A stretch of 27,161 nucleotides of DNA from Planctomycetaceae bacterium (GCA_012965455.1 DTSG01000390.1:1-27161); one strand, 5' to 3'. Positions 17,590-26,596 are shown, counted from the first letter of the stretch. A program made the numbers and translations. The notes: generated by a model from the sequence alone, not told the origin.

Positions 17590-17769
17590 AATAAACCTCT
17601 TTTAAAAAATTTGTGTAATACAAGATATTTGTAGCACGTGTAAACAAATAAGGTGTTCGCATATGTTTGCGTGGACGCACAACAACAGCGTTGGAAAAAT
17701 CCACCAATAAAAATTAGCGGATGGGCATTCGTGGCGATCTCAGAGCAGAGATGCCAATTAGAATTCTGC

Positions 17770-18252
17770 TTAGGTCAACCAGACACTTAGAACAATTTGC
17801 GCATATCTAGGCATGCGCATCGCAGACACAGGTGTGATAACTTGGGTAGGCTTAGCAGCGACCACATATTGATCGTTGTCACTGTGCGATATAAAACCGC
17901 AAACAAAGCTGACTGGGACAAGCTCACTGAACATTCGGTTTTGTGGCGGCAGCAATGGTTCATTGTGCTGCACGTAGCAATCACAGGTGTGGCATGACAC
18001 AGTATTCAAGTTAGTTGTATTGGTGACAGATTCTTCTGGGGCCGCACAGCAGGTAGCCGCAGCCGTAGCGAGTTGCACTTCACAAGCGCAATCTTCCAGT
18101 GCATTCATGTCTTGCGTGTCTTGTATGCTTTGTGCACATGTTGCATCAGCGGGGTTGCATAGGCAGCTCAGCGCCCAAGTTGGCGCAATTGTCTGCAGCA
18201 TAAGCAGAAAAGCGGTGGCAACCATCGTTGTTTTATGAATGTGCTTAGACAA
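17770..18252 (-). CDS. Small cysteine-rich secreted protein, unknown family
   Basis: A 160-residue protein with a hydrophobic signal segment (MVATAFLLMLQTIAPTWA) and a mature part with eleven cysteines in pairs and triplets: SCLC, DCAC, TCC and SCHTCDC. It has no CxxCH haem motif. The spacing of Cys pairs suggests thiol metal binding (Cu(I), Zn) or disulfides. I do not recognise a named family. The start is the TTG at 18252, supported by GGAG nine bases upstream; an ATG at 18225 would shorten the protein by nine residues and still leave a signal peptide. It is 180 bp upstream of the YHS lipoprotein gene on the same strand and divergent from the outer-membrane efflux gene, consistent with a place in the metal-efflux cluster. 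Confidence 0.7.
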   Translation of the reverse strand: MSKHIHKTTMVATAFLLMLQTIAPTWALSCLCNPADATCAQSIQDTQDMNALEDCACEVQLATAAATCCAAPEESVTNTTNLNTVSCHTCDCYVQHNEPLLPPQNRMFSELVPVSFVCGFISHSDNDQYVVAAKPTQVITPVSAMRMPRYAQIVLSVWLT

Positions 18253-18515
18253 AGCAATAAACTCCGGAAATTCATCAAAATCTTAAGATGCTTCTTGTAC
18301 GGTTATAGTATAGCTTCGTTCATTTCGTGAAAACGGGTTTTTTTGCTTAAAAGACCGTTATGCCCTTTCAATGACCTAGATACGAATTTATTATTTTTCC
18401 AACGGTGATTCAATAAACCGCGTATTTCCTATGGTTTAATGCAATATTTCCCGTAATTTAGACGATTTGCGCTACGAAGAAGTGATTATTTCCGTGTTAA
18501 AGCGATAAGTAAAAA
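18253..18515. other. Divergent intergenic region between the Cys-rich gene and the outer-membrane efflux gene
   Basis: This 263-bp AT-rich stretch must hold the promoters of both outward-facing genes. It contains no ORF worth calling. A minus-strand TATACT/TATAAC-like element near 18303-18313 could be a -10 box for the Cys-rich gene, but no convincing -35 goes with it. AACGG-type half-sites occur at 18332-18336, 18354-18359 (inverted, ACCGTT) and 18401-18406 (AACGGT). They could be an operator, but I recognise no known metal-regulator box, and such short matches are weak. Confidence 0.35.
18262..18265 (-). promoter_or_regulatory. Ribosome-binding site for the Cys-rich protein
   Basis: On the minus strand GGAG stands nine bases before the TTG at 18252, the same spacing seen for other genes here, favouring that start over the ATG at 18225. 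Confidence 0.5.
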
Positions 18516-19970
18516 ATGTGTAAAACTACTATCCACAGCAATCGTCTGGGACTTTATTTACCACTCATATTGGGTGTTTTATATATGTCTGGTTGCGCAA
18601 TTAATCTACCCACGCCTCGACACCCTCAAGCTTCTTTAATTAAACCTAGTCGTTTGCTAGCCGCTAATTTTACGAAAGAAGATCAACATTCGTTCCCCGT
18701 GAACGTACCAAATTCCGTTAGCTCTGCTGCAGTCGAAAAACAAGCAACCGAACAAGCACTGGTTGAACCTTTGCAAACACGGAGCGAACTGGAGCAATGG
18801 TCCCTAGAGCACAACAGTGAGATTCAGCGATTAGGCTTAGTGTTTGAGGCAGCGACCGCCAAGACACGATATGTCGATTCACTACCAGATCCGAAAATCG
18901 GTGCGAACTTCTTTGGTCGTCCGATCGAAACCGCAACAGGGTCACAGCGTGGCAGTATCAGCCTTAGTCAAATGATCCCCTGGGTTGAAACACTTGATGC
19001 AAAACAACAAGTGGCAACGCTTCAAGCATTAGCCGCTAAGGCCGATTATCGTAGTGCTCGGTTGCAAATATTGTCGCAAGTTCGTGTTGGGTGGTTCCGA
19101 CTTTACTTGATTGAACAACAATTCGTGGTGACCAAAAATAATCAGCAAACGTTGCAATCGTTGATCGATGTCGCCAATTCTTTGATCGCGGCCGATAGAG
19201 GTTCGTCACGAGACGTGTTGTTGGGCACCCTTGAACTTACCAAACTTGAGGAACGTCTTACGCGTCTCAAGCAGCAACGCACGAGTCAAATCGCTAGTCT
19301 CAATCGTTTGATGAATCGGTCGCTGGACGCCAAGATAGTCTCGCCAGAAAAAATCACCCTCTCGATTCCAGGGCAATCACAAGCCGACCTCGTAAAGATT
19401 GCTTTGCAGTCTCAGCCGGAGATTCAAGCCGCTCGCTTGCGCAGTCAAGCCAAAAAATGGGGTGTAACTGTTGCCCAGCTAAGTCGGCGTCCGGACGTTA
19501 CGGTCATGGCGAGCTATTTTGTTACCGACGACAACCGCGCACCAAACCCGAGCTTGAAAGTTGGTGAAGATCCTTGGTTCTTTGGTCTCCAAGTGAGTAT
19601 TCCAATTTGGGACAAAAAATACAATGCCCTCGAGGCAGAAGCGAAACATGTATATGACGCTTCTACTTTATCGATCGAGACACTGACTGACCGGACCGCG
19701 ACAATGATAGTCCAATTGTTAGCTGAAATAGGTCGTGCCGATGAGACGGCTATTCTATATAAGGACACGATCATTCCGCAGGCGCAGCAAACGTTAGCGA
19801 CGGATCAATCTGCCTATGCTAAGGGCGAGGTAGAGTTTGATCGTCTGATCCGCGATTTCCGTAGTTTGTTGACGCTGCAACTTGGTTATCACCAAGCGAT
19901 TACAGACAGAGCCATTGCCGTTGCCGAATTACAGCGAGTAGTCGGCGAAAGCACGCCCCTGCTCGACTGA
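18516..19970 (+). CDS. TolC-family outer-membrane efflux lipoprotein (CusC-like)
   Basis: The outer-membrane channel of a tripartite efflux pump, the likely partner of CusB and CusA. It has 484 residues with a signal ending in the lipobox YMSGC (Cys27), then a variable linker, then the two-fold outer membrane efflux protein repeats: long helical stretches such as LSQMIPWVETLDAKQQVATL, with strand segments DPKIGANFF and VTVMASYFV. The pattern of two similar halves starting near residues 95 and 290 fits the family. It starts with the ATG at 18516; no clear ribosome site. It is divergent from the cus genes, so the tripartite system is split over two transcripts. Pairing with CusBA is inferred from proximity, as no other OEP gene lies in the window. 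The gene symbol is withheld because CusC, CzcC and general OEP proteins are hard to separate. Confidence 0.88.
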   Translation: MCKTTIHSNRLGLYLPLILGVLYMSGCAINLPTPRHPQASLIKPSRLLAANFTKEDQHSFPVNVPNSVSSAAVEKQATEQALVEPLQTRSELEQWSLEHNSEIQRLGLVFEAATAKTRYVDSLPDPKIGANFFGRPIETATGSQRGSISLSQMIPWVETLDAKQQVATLQALAAKADYRSARLQILSQVRVGWFRLYLIEQQFVVTKNNQQTLQSLIDVANSLIAADRGSSRDVLLGTLELTKLEERLTRLKQQRTSQIASLNRLMNRSLDAKIVSPEKITLSIPGQSQADLVKIALQSQPEIQAARLRSQAKKWGVTVAQLSRRPDVTVMASYFVTDDNRAPNPSLKVGEDPWFFGLQVSIPIWDKKYNALEAEAKHVYDASTLSIETLTDRTATMIVQLLAEIGRADETAILYKDTIIPQAQQTLATDQSAYAKGEVEFDRLIRDFRSLLTLQLGYHQAITDRAIAVAELQRVVGESTPLLD

Positions 19971-20089
19971 ACAGAAAATCTCGCTGGTGGAGCCATGCTG
20001 CATTGTCACCACGAAAATCACTGGTTGAATACTTCAGAGCATTGTCGGCCGCACCTTGGTATTGTTTGCTGCCAATTTACGATTGCAGT

Positions 20090-20896
20090 CTATTTTTTCG
20101 TCGGTGTCTTTTTGCCACTTGGAAGTACGTTGAAGTTACCACGTTGGGCAGGTTGCAGTTCGAATTTTTCGCCGGTCAGTGCTGCGATCTTTTTTTGTTG
20201 CTCTTTGGTAAGCACTTCACCAAGGATTTGTTCTTGCGATTCTTTCCGCATACGTTGGTATTCCAAGGCCAGCTCACGATTGGCGGCAAGATTTTTTTCT
20301 CGAAGTTCTTTTAGTTGCTCGGGAGTAATTCCAAGTGCATCCGCAAGTTTAGGATTTTGAAACGCATAAGCACCGCCAGATTTCATTTGCATCTGGTACT
20401 GTATTTGTTCTAACCGACTTTTCTGTTTTGGCAGTAGGATTTGGCCGATTTGTTCTTCCAGCAGTTCTTGATGTACTGTATTCATTTCAGCATAGAATTC
20501 TCGCCGTTTTTCGGGAGCGATATCGGCAGCCCCTTTGTATACTTCTTGACGTCGGGCTTGGATATCTTTTACTACGGCGGTTATTTTTTTAATTTGTTCC
20601 GCTTCTAAAGTTAGCTCATCTTGAATTTGCTTCATCCGTAATAAATACTCCGGTGATGCCCCACCAAAGAACCCACCCGATACCGACGAGGCAAATATTT
20701 GTTGTCCGCCGCCTTGCGGTAAGAAAACGGTGGTGCCTTGAGTCGCTAAAAAGGTTTGGATAGCCTCAGGTACTGCGAGCCCTTCAGCCTCACCTGAAAT
20801 TTGAATTACGATGGATGCATCCTGCGCTTGACCGTTGGTGGTCATAAACGCAACTGCCAAAAGCATTGACAAGGTTTTGGTGTGTATTTTGAACAT
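20090..20896 (-). CDS. Secreted helical protein with LTxxQ-like repeats
   Basis: A 268-residue exported protein (signal peptide ending NGQA before QDASI). The mature chain is mostly charged alpha-helix from about residue 85, with repeated boxes of the kind LTLEAEQIKKI, LGITPEQLKEL and VLTKEQQKKI. These resemble the LTxxQ motif of Spy/CpxP-type periplasmic proteins, which act in envelope stress and metal sensing or chaperoning, but planctomycetes have many such proteins with unknown roles. The ATG at 20896 is preceded by AAGG nine bases upstream. It is convergent with the efflux gene (119 bp between stops) and its terminal KKTPTKK is basic. A link to the metal cluster is possible, given the Spy/CpxP/Zra parallel, but only inferred. 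Confidence 0.78.
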   Translation of the reverse strand: MFKIHTKTLSMLLAVAFMTTNGQAQDASIVIQISGEAEGLAVPEAIQTFLATQGTTVFLPQGGGQQIFASSVSGGFFGGASPEYLLRMKQIQDELTLEAEQIKKITAVVKDIQARRQEVYKGAADIAPEKRREFYAEMNTVHQELLEEQIGQILLPKQKSRLEQIQYQMQMKSGGAYAFQNPKLADALGITPEQLKELREKNLAANRELALEYQRMRKESQEQILGEVLTKEQQKKIAALTGEKFELQPAQRGNFNVLPSGKKTPTKK

Positions 20897-21037
20897 GCTG
20901 ATGTACCTTTTATATTTGTAGGGATGGGGAATTGAACGTTTAACCTACTGGTGGTGATTGTAGTTATGCTGCCGGCAGTCGTAAAGTTGTCTTGCCCTCC
21001 CGTCGGGGGATTTTAGAACGTGTGGTATTTGAAACGA

Positions 21038-21061
21038 AGCCAAGTCTCAGTCGGCTTGGCT
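21038..21061 (-). terminator. Possible rho-independent terminator after the TPR gene
   Basis: A perfect 7-bp stem AGCCAAG/CTTGGCT with a 10-base loop overlaps the stop codon of the TPR gene. On the minus strand it is followed by the moderately T-rich TTCGTTTCAAAT. The T-tract is imperfect, so the call is tentative. Confidence 0.4.
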
Positions 21062-21928
21062 CTTAAGCCGCTCAATTCGTGTCGGTTCATTGGCGACGAG
21101 CCAAGCATCTTTACTTAGTAATTCCCATGCCGATCGAAAGTGAAGTTGTGCCTGTTCTGTTTTCCCTAACGCTAACAAACATTCAGCCTGTTCTTCCCAC
21201 ACATATCCATCGGGCTCTTGTCCCAATTCTTGCCACCTGCGAACAACTTCTGCTAGCGTTGTCAGTGCTTCTTCAAAAAGCTCGAGCATTCGTTGTGCGT
21301 GAGCCACTGTCCACAAGGCGATTACCGTTTCCGCTGTCCAGCCTTGGGCGAGTCGAAATTGTAATCCTTTTTGAAACAGCTCCATCGCTTGTTCATAATT
21401 TCCCTGCTCTTCATATGTCCATCCCGTGTTGTTATAAAGTGGCCCCAGCCACTTGGTGACGAGTGGATTGTCAGATTGCTCGGCTAATGCCATCGCCTGC
21501 TCGCTCCAACTCAGTGCAATTTGCGCCTCGGCAGCGATAGCCACCATGTGTGCTGCGTCCATTGCTAGCGGGTCTTCCTTTGAATCAACGGCTAACTTCC
21601 ATGCTTGTTCAAACATTTCCACTGCGGGTTTTTTTTCGCCGGCGGAGTTGTACACTCGGCCTCGCTCCAACAGATAATAAATCTTGGTGCGGGGGTTACC
21701 CTTGGTAAGTTCAGACTGAATATGATCTAGCAACTGATGGGCTGCGGCATACTCCATTTGTAAACCGAGTGTGCGCGCTACTTGTGTTTGCACTTCGATT
21801 TGATAAGCGACAGTACTGTCTGCTGCGGTTTCCGAAAGATGATCCAATAATCGTTGTTGGGTATCTTTGGGTTGTTGAAAATCCCAGATTGCGGACCAAG
21901 GAGGTGGGAAGTCAGTGTATGAGTGCAT
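21047..21928 (-). CDS. Tetratricopeptide-repeat protein
   Basis: A 293-residue protein, probably cytoplasmic, built of TPR helix pairs used for protein-protein contact. Clear repeats are YYLLERGRVYNSAGEKKPAV, LYNNTGWTYEEQGNYEQAM and a later LLALGKTEQAQLHFRSAWEL; the rest is likewise helical. The start is taken as the ATG at 21928 (MHSYTDFPPPW). The open frame continues upstream to 22069, but that extension overlaps the end of the VOC gene and is not plausible protein. It follows the VOC gene by 25 bp and probably shares its transcript; the end coincides with a hairpin. No catalytic domain is seen, so its partner and function are unknown. Confidence 0.85.
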   Translation of the reverse strand: MHSYTDFPPPWSAIWDFQQPKDTQQRLLDHLSETAADSTVAYQIEVQTQVARTLGLQMEYAAAHQLLDHIQSELTKGNPRTKIYYLLERGRVYNSAGEKKPAVEMFEQAWKLAVDSKEDPLAMDAAHMVAIAAEAQIALSWSEQAMALAEQSDNPLVTKWLGPLYNNTGWTYEEQGNYEQAMELFQKGLQFRLAQGWTAETVIALWTVAHAQRMLELFEEALTTLAEVVRRWQELGQEPDGYVWEEQAECLLALGKTEQAQLHFRSAWELLSKDAWLVANEPTRIERLKSQAD

Positions 21929-21953
21929 GTCGCTTTGAGAGGTTGTGTCGTGC

Positions 21954-22382
21954 TTACGGTATGATAAGACTTCCGTCTTCGTTGAATTCAAAAGCGCCAA
22001 AGGCGACTTCCCACAGGTGTCCATCAGGGTCAGCAAAATAGCCGCTGTATCCACCCCAGAAAGTATCATCAGCGGCTTTAACTATTTCTCCGCCCGCTGT
22101 CTCTGCTAGCTGCAGGACTTGATCGACCTCTTCACGCGTTTTGGTATTGTGCGCGAGTGTAATTCCCGAAAACGAACCCCGATCGGATTGTTGGTTTGGA
22201 CCAACATCAGCGGCTAACTCACTTAAAGGGTAAAGCGCTAAACAACTGCCTGTCGTTTGTAAAAAAATAATTCCTTGGTGGGGTTCTCGCGTCGTTGGGA
22301 AGCCGAGGCCCTGATGATAGAATTCCCACGATCGTTGCAGGTCGGTAACACCGAGCGTAATGATGCTAATGCGAGGTTCCAT
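21954..22382 (-). CDS. VOC superfamily (glyoxalase/bleomycin-resistance fold) protein
   Basis: A 142-residue cytoplasmic protein of the vicinal oxygen chelate superfamily, whose members are glyoxalases, dioxygenases or antibiotic-binding proteins. It contains both halves of the fold: ISIITLGVTDLQRSWEFYHQ at the start and YSGYFADPDGHLWEVAFG near residue 120, with the metal-ligand Glu in the last motif. The reaction is not predictable. It starts with ATG at 22382, 42 bp downstream of the DUF1552 gene, and is followed after 25 bp by the TPR gene, so it sits in a same-strand run. Its association with the DUF1552 gene is probably incidental. Confidence 0.88.
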   Translation of the reverse strand: MEPRISIITLGVTDLQRSWEFYHQGLGFPTTREPHQGIIFLQTTGSCLALYPLSELAADVGPNQQSDRGSFSGITLAHNTKTREEVDQVLQLAETAGGEIVKAADDTFWGGYSGYFADPDGHLWEVAFGAFEFNEDGSLIIP

Positions 22383-22424
22383 GGATTTGTGTCTCTGTGG
22401 CGAGTTGTGAGGGCACTGATCCGA

Positions 22425-23846
22425 TTAAGCGCGGATTCGATCAATTGTTTGTTTGTCACGATCGTCAGGACCTAGTTGGTCTTTGACGCCCATGGCTCCG
22501 AGCATTGTGTTGTAAACGTCAATACCTTCGGCTCCGACATCCATGATTTGGCCAGTTTTGAATCGTCCGTTGGCGCCGGTGATTGCGTGGAACACACCCG
22601 AGAGTTCGCGTTTGACATCATTGTGTCGACCGTCGCCAGACTCAGTGGAAATTGTGATCATTGAGTTTTCCATGATCGTGCGATCATTGACTTCTAGTGA
22701 ATCCTTGTCGTTAAGTTGATGGAGGAAGTAAGCAACTTCCCGCATTTTCATATGAGCGTGGGCCCGTAGTGCTTCATTCTTTTTATTTTCATTAAACTTG
22801 TGCCACCATTCATGACTGCACCCTTGATCACCACTGGCATTGTGTTGTTGAGCATCATCAAAGGACCAACGGTGCTTTCCGTCATATTCATATTCACCCT
22901 TTAAACGAATACGTTCACCGGCGGCCAAGAAGGTCAACGATCCAAATCGTACTCGGTCCATTTGAATGGACAACGCATACAAATCCGCCATCAAACGCCA
23001 CTCAGTCGTAAGTTGCTCTAACGTAATATCAATCCCTTGTCCGCCTGGGTCGGAGGCACCACCGTGAGGTATTTTGGATCTCAGCGGACGTTTGGGTGCC
23101 TGGGGGTCAGCAGCGAGGGCAAATGCACGTTGTTCGTATTCTCGAATCCGATCTAAGTGGTCTGCGATGCGAGATTTAGACTTAGCTCCCAGCGGTGAAT
23201 TGGCACCCGTGTAAAAATGAAAGTCATCGATGACGGAGTCCAACACACTTTGTTTCAACGCTCGGCGTCGAGCATCTTTGTTACCACTGGCTAAAGCGAC
23301 GGAACCAAAAACGCGAGCGAATAGATCACGAGGTTTTTCTTGAATTGTGGCGGCAACCGTACCGTCTTTGTTGTAACTATGAACATATCGCCCGACACGA
23401 CTACGGCGGAAGAAAGTTCCGCCAACCAACGTGGGAACAACGCCTGTGGGTTGCCCAGCGGGATAATGGGCTTGCCGGACCAATTGCTCAATAGAGGCAC
23501 CTCCCGCTCGCGCTTCACCATCAGGTGCACTAGCCGTAAAAGCCCCAGCGGCACCATCATAGTGCGCATTGATGCCACTTTCGTCACAGCGGATTTGGTT
23601 GACGTTGCGCATGATTAACAGCTTTTCGGCGAGCGGTTTCAAGGGCTCCAGAACATCATCAAAACCTTCCGCTTGCAGCGGTGCAGGAATACCGAGGCCA
23701 AAGAAAATATTGAATGCTCTGATTGGTACGTCATCTTTCGCTGCAGCGACAGCGGGTTGAATCATCTCCTCGAGAAGTGGCAACCCGATGGAGATTGAGC
23801 CGAATCCTTTGAGCATGGTTCGACGATTTATTGTTTTTGCAGACAT
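22425..23846 (-). CDS. DUF1552 family protein, Tat-exported
   Basis: A 473-residue protein of a family abundant in planctomycetes and usually encoded beside DUF1592-type cytochromes, as here; its activity is not established. The N-terminus NRRTMLKGFGSISIGLPLL is a twin-arginine signal (RRxMLK), so it is exported folded. Family stretches include FNIFFGLGIPAPLQAEGFD, the internal HYDGAAGAFTASAPDGEA and the C-terminal ENSMITISTESGDGRHND. The length is usual for the family. The ATG at 23846 has AAGGA seven bases upstream. The upstream cytochrome gene ends 119 bp away on the same strand, so the pair is likely one functional unit. Confidence 0.92.
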   Translation of the reverse strand: MSAKTINRRTMLKGFGSISIGLPLLEEMIQPAVAAAKDDVPIRAFNIFFGLGIPAPLQAEGFDDVLEPLKPLAEKLLIMRNVNQIRCDESGINAHYDGAAGAFTASAPDGEARAGGASIEQLVRQAHYPAGQPTGVVPTLVGGTFFRRSRVGRYVHSYNKDGTVAATIQEKPRDLFARVFGSVALASGNKDARRRALKQSVLDSVIDDFHFYTGANSPLGAKSKSRIADHLDRIREYEQRAFALAADPQAPKRPLRSKIPHGGASDPGGQGIDITLEQLTTEWRLMADLYALSIQMDRVRFGSLTFLAAGERIRLKGEYEYDGKHRWSFDDAQQHNASGDQGCSHEWWHKFNENKKNEALRAHAHMKMREVAYFLHQLNDKDSLEVNDRTIMENSMITISTESGDGRHNDVKRELSGVFHAITGANGRFKTGQIMDVGAEGIDVYNTMLGAMGVKDQLGPDDRDKQTIDRIRA

Positions 23847-23965
23847 ATAAAATCCTTGGCATATTCCAAGCTTTTGCGGAGCTTAGGTCTATTTGTAGTC
23901 ATCAGTATATTATGGCGTGATAGTGTGATTGGTGGAAAGAGAAAATGAAGATTAGCTTATAGGTT

Positions 23966-26587
23966 TTATTCAGTTTGGGTTTGAGTAAGCATCACGAGGT
24001 CACTCGTCAGGATGGCTGTCATTAAATCTTGATATGTTCCTTCATGGGCCCATGCGGCAGTGTGGATTTGATTGATAATCCTAGCATCTGTAGCAGCCAG
24101 CGGTCGCCCCAGGGCAAATTGTGTCAATTTCCAAGTTATTGTTTCTTGGACTCGACTATTATTTGCAAGTAAATCCATAAGTTCACTCGGGGACTTGTAT
24201 TTTATGGCGGTAGCTGTTCCGGGAAATAATATCTCACCGTCTGCTCGCAATTTGTTCCCGTGTTCGTCTTGATTATTGAAAACGCCGATACCATTGAATT
24301 TTTCAAGTCCAAACGCGAGAGGCTCGAATTTGCTGTGGCACCCAGTACAGGCGGAGTTCGCAATTCTCTTCTCAGCAATACTGCGCTGCGAGAGCCCTTT
24401 TTTCACAGCAACGGGTGTGGTGTCGAGTCCGGGAGGTGGATCGTTAACGGCACCGCGAAGTATATCGTTGAGTAGAAATAACCCACGAGTTACCATCGAG
24501 GCATCATCGCCACCGACTGTCAGTATACTGGCATGGGTGAGAAAACCGCCGCGTTCAGGAACATCGCTCAGGTCATAACGCTGTAGTTCGTTTTCGGCGG
24601 AATTGGTTTGTGAAGCGATTCCGTAGAATTCGGCGAGTTGTGGTGTGGCGTAGGTGAATTGGGCATTGAAGAGATCGGATAAGGGGCGTTTTTGCTGCCA
24701 AACGATATCTTGAAAAAACGCAACGGTTTCCCGCTGCATGTCCTGGGCAAGTGAGGTGTTCCAAGCGGGGAATCGTTTTGCATTGGGTTGTAAGTTACCT
24801 AGACGATCAAGATCGAGCCATTCTGTAATAAATCGAGCGGATTGTTTTTTTGCCAGCGGATTTTCAAGCATGCGTTTGACTTGAGCAGCGACGTCAGCGG
24901 CATCTTGCAGACGGCCGTCTTTGGCAGCTTGCATCAACTGCTGGTCTGGAGATGTACCCCACAGAATATAACTCATGCGTGATGCCATTTCGTAATCACT
25001 CACGGGCCAAGCTGATCCGTCTCCGCGTTGATGCTCTACTCGATAAATAAACCGAGGCGATTGAATCATGGCTTCAATGATCAGCCCAACAGCCTCATTG
25101 TAGGAACCGCCGGTGCTGGCGATGGTAGTGGCTATTCCGCTGTAGATGGAAATCTCTCGATCGTCTAATGGCCCGCGGAGGATCCACCCGCCCATGTTTG
25201 CAACAAAGTCACGCATCGTATCATCTGTGGAAAGCTTACGGCTTTTAGAGAACCGTGCCGCAAATTTGGATATATCCACTTGCTGCACGATTTGTTCAGC
25301 GAGATGTGCATAGGTTTCGATGTGCTTTAGATCGACATTGAGGTTGTAGGCGGTGTTACTGAAACCGTCGGCACGTATATCTGGGGGCAGCAGCGTGGTG
25401 GCTTGCTCTGCAATATCAACTCCGATCGTTTGCTGAACGGTTCCGATATATTCTGAAATTGTAAGTCGTTGTAACCAGATTTCAGAAGGGCGATTGTTAG
25501 CATACAGTGCTTGGTCAATAACATCGACTGTCCAAACAGCTCCGTTCTTAATCCATTGCTGCAGGTCTTTGATTTCCTTTTCGGTAAGTGCTGTTCCTTC
25601 CGGTGGCATATCTCCTGAGATAACTTGCGCTAACAGCAAGCTCTCATTTGGTTTGCCCGCTAGGATGACTTTGCCACTTTCCCCTCCTTTAAACGCATCA
25701 GTTTTTCGAGCTAGATTCAACTTGCCTTTGTGACTCGTGGCGCCGTGGCAGCCAAGGCAATTTTTGGCAAACAGCGGTGCGATTTTGGATTCAAAAAACT
25801 GTTCGTGGCGTCGTTGGGCTAGCACCTCGTCGGTTTTCGCGGCAGGTCCAGCCTTATAGTTTTGAGTGACTTCTGTGGCAGACAACGGGCGACTATAGAT
25901 GGCGACAAGGTGCATTGTGCCAAGCCATGGTCGGCCTCCGCTCGCCTCGTCTGCCAGAGACAAAGCAAAACTGTCATCCCAGTTTCCAAAATCACCTTTG
26001 ATCTGCGCAGTGGCTTGCTGTTGGCCATTGATAAATATGCGAGTGGTCCCGTCCGCTTGGCGAGTGAAGAGGACGTGTGTTAAACGGGTGGTGGCAGTTC
26101 CGGCAGGGGTTGGTGTGGATGGAATGCCGTTGGTTGTCGTGGCGGTTGTCCGCAGCCGCACATCATAATGATTCGCGTCTTGGCCCAGAGTGAAATTGCG
26201 GGCGCTCGTGTTACCAGAGAGAGTGACCATCCGAGCCGGACCGTCCTGACGGTCGTTGACCGGATCTACCCAAGCTTCGATGGTGAGCCCTCGGGTTCGT
26301 TTGGCGAAATCGATGATTTTTCGCGCGGGTGCCGTAGATTTGATCATGGTGGCACTGTTCACTTGAAGTGCACCAGCGAGCCATTTGACAGCATCGTTGT
26401 TAGCGATTTTTAAGTTAAGTGCAGTACCGTTTCCAGAACGGTCGAAAACCGTATCGCCTTGTCCCGCTGCAAATGTATAAAGGACTTGTAAACCCGCGCG
26501 TACTCGAACGGTATCTTGAGCGGCAGTATGTTGAATACCGCCAAAAAGAACTGTTAGTACGACGGCTGCTGTGAAAAAACGGTGCAC
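23966..26587 (-). CDS. LamG-planctomycete cytochrome multidomain protein (DUF1587/1595/1592/1588/1585)
   Basis: A large exported protein of about 870 residues of the planctomycete cytochrome type; the substrate is unknown, though related proteins are proposed to act in electron transfer or polymer breakdown. Order: signal peptide (MHRFFTAAVVLTVLFGG); a LamG-like concanavalin fold at about 30-240 (VLYTFAAGQGDTVFDRSGNG, LTIEAWVDP, ATTRLTHVLFTR); a cytochrome c domain with CLGCH near residue 280 and the trailing SGDMPPEG; DUF1587 (RLTISEYIGTV); DUF1595/1592 (MASRMSYILWGTSPD); DUF1588 (RGGFLTHASILT); and DUF1585 (WKLTQFALGRPL), with a second haem motif CTGCH near residue 750. I prefer the GTG at 26587, which has GGAG nine bases upstream and yields a clean signal, over the GTG at 26611. 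It heads the run of minus-strand genes. Confidence 0.92.
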   Translation of the reverse strand: MHRFFTAAVVLTVLFGGIQHTAAQDTVRVRAGLQVLYTFAAGQGDTVFDRSGNGTALNLKIANNDAVKWLAGALQVNSATMIKSTAPARKIIDFAKRTRGLTIEAWVDPVNDRQDGPARMVTLSGNTSARNFTLGQDANHYDVRLRTTATTTNGIPSTPTPAGTATTRLTHVLFTRQADGTTRIFINGQQQATAQIKGDFGNWDDSFALSLADEASGGRPWLGTMHLVAIYSRPLSATEVTQNYKAGPAAKTDEVLAQRRHEQFFESKIAPLFAKNCLGCHGATSHKGKLNLARKTDAFKGGESGKVILAGKPNESLLLAQVISGDMPPEGTALTEKEIKDLQQWIKNGAVWTVDVIDQALYANNRPSEIWLQRLTISEYIGTVQQTIGVDIAEQATTLLPPDIRADGFSNTAYNLNVDLKHIETYAHLAEQIVQQVDISKFAARFSKSRKLSTDDTMRDFVANMGGWILRGPLDDREISIYSGIATTIASTGGSYNEAVGLIIEAMIQSPRFIYRVEHQRGDGSAWPVSDYEMASRMSYILWGTSPDQQLMQAAKDGRLQDAADVAAQVKRMLENPLAKKQSARFITEWLDLDRLGNLQPNAKRFPAWNTSLAQDMQRETVAFFQDIVWQQKRPLSDLFNAQFTYATPQLAEFYGIASQTNSAENELQRYDLSDVPERGGFLTHASILTVGGDDASMVTRGLFLLNDILRGAVNDPPPGLDTTPVAVKKGLSQRSIAEKRIANSACTGCHSKFEPLAFGLEKFNGIGVFNNQDEHGNKLRADGEILFPGTATAIKYKSPSELMDLLANNSRVQETITWKLTQFALGRPLAATDARIINQIHTAAWAHEGTYQDLMTAILTSDLVMLTQTQTE

Positions 26588-26596
26588 GCGAATGGT

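Noticed and set aside
20003..20360. Plus-strand open frames after the outer-membrane efflux gene.
   Set aside because: Antisense to the LTxxQ gene, which has a signal peptide and ribosome site; the plus frames show no protein-like pattern.
21929..22069. Upstream extension of the TPR gene to 22069.
   Set aside because: Overlaps the C-terminus of the VOC gene in another frame; the ATG at 21928 gives a sensible protein.
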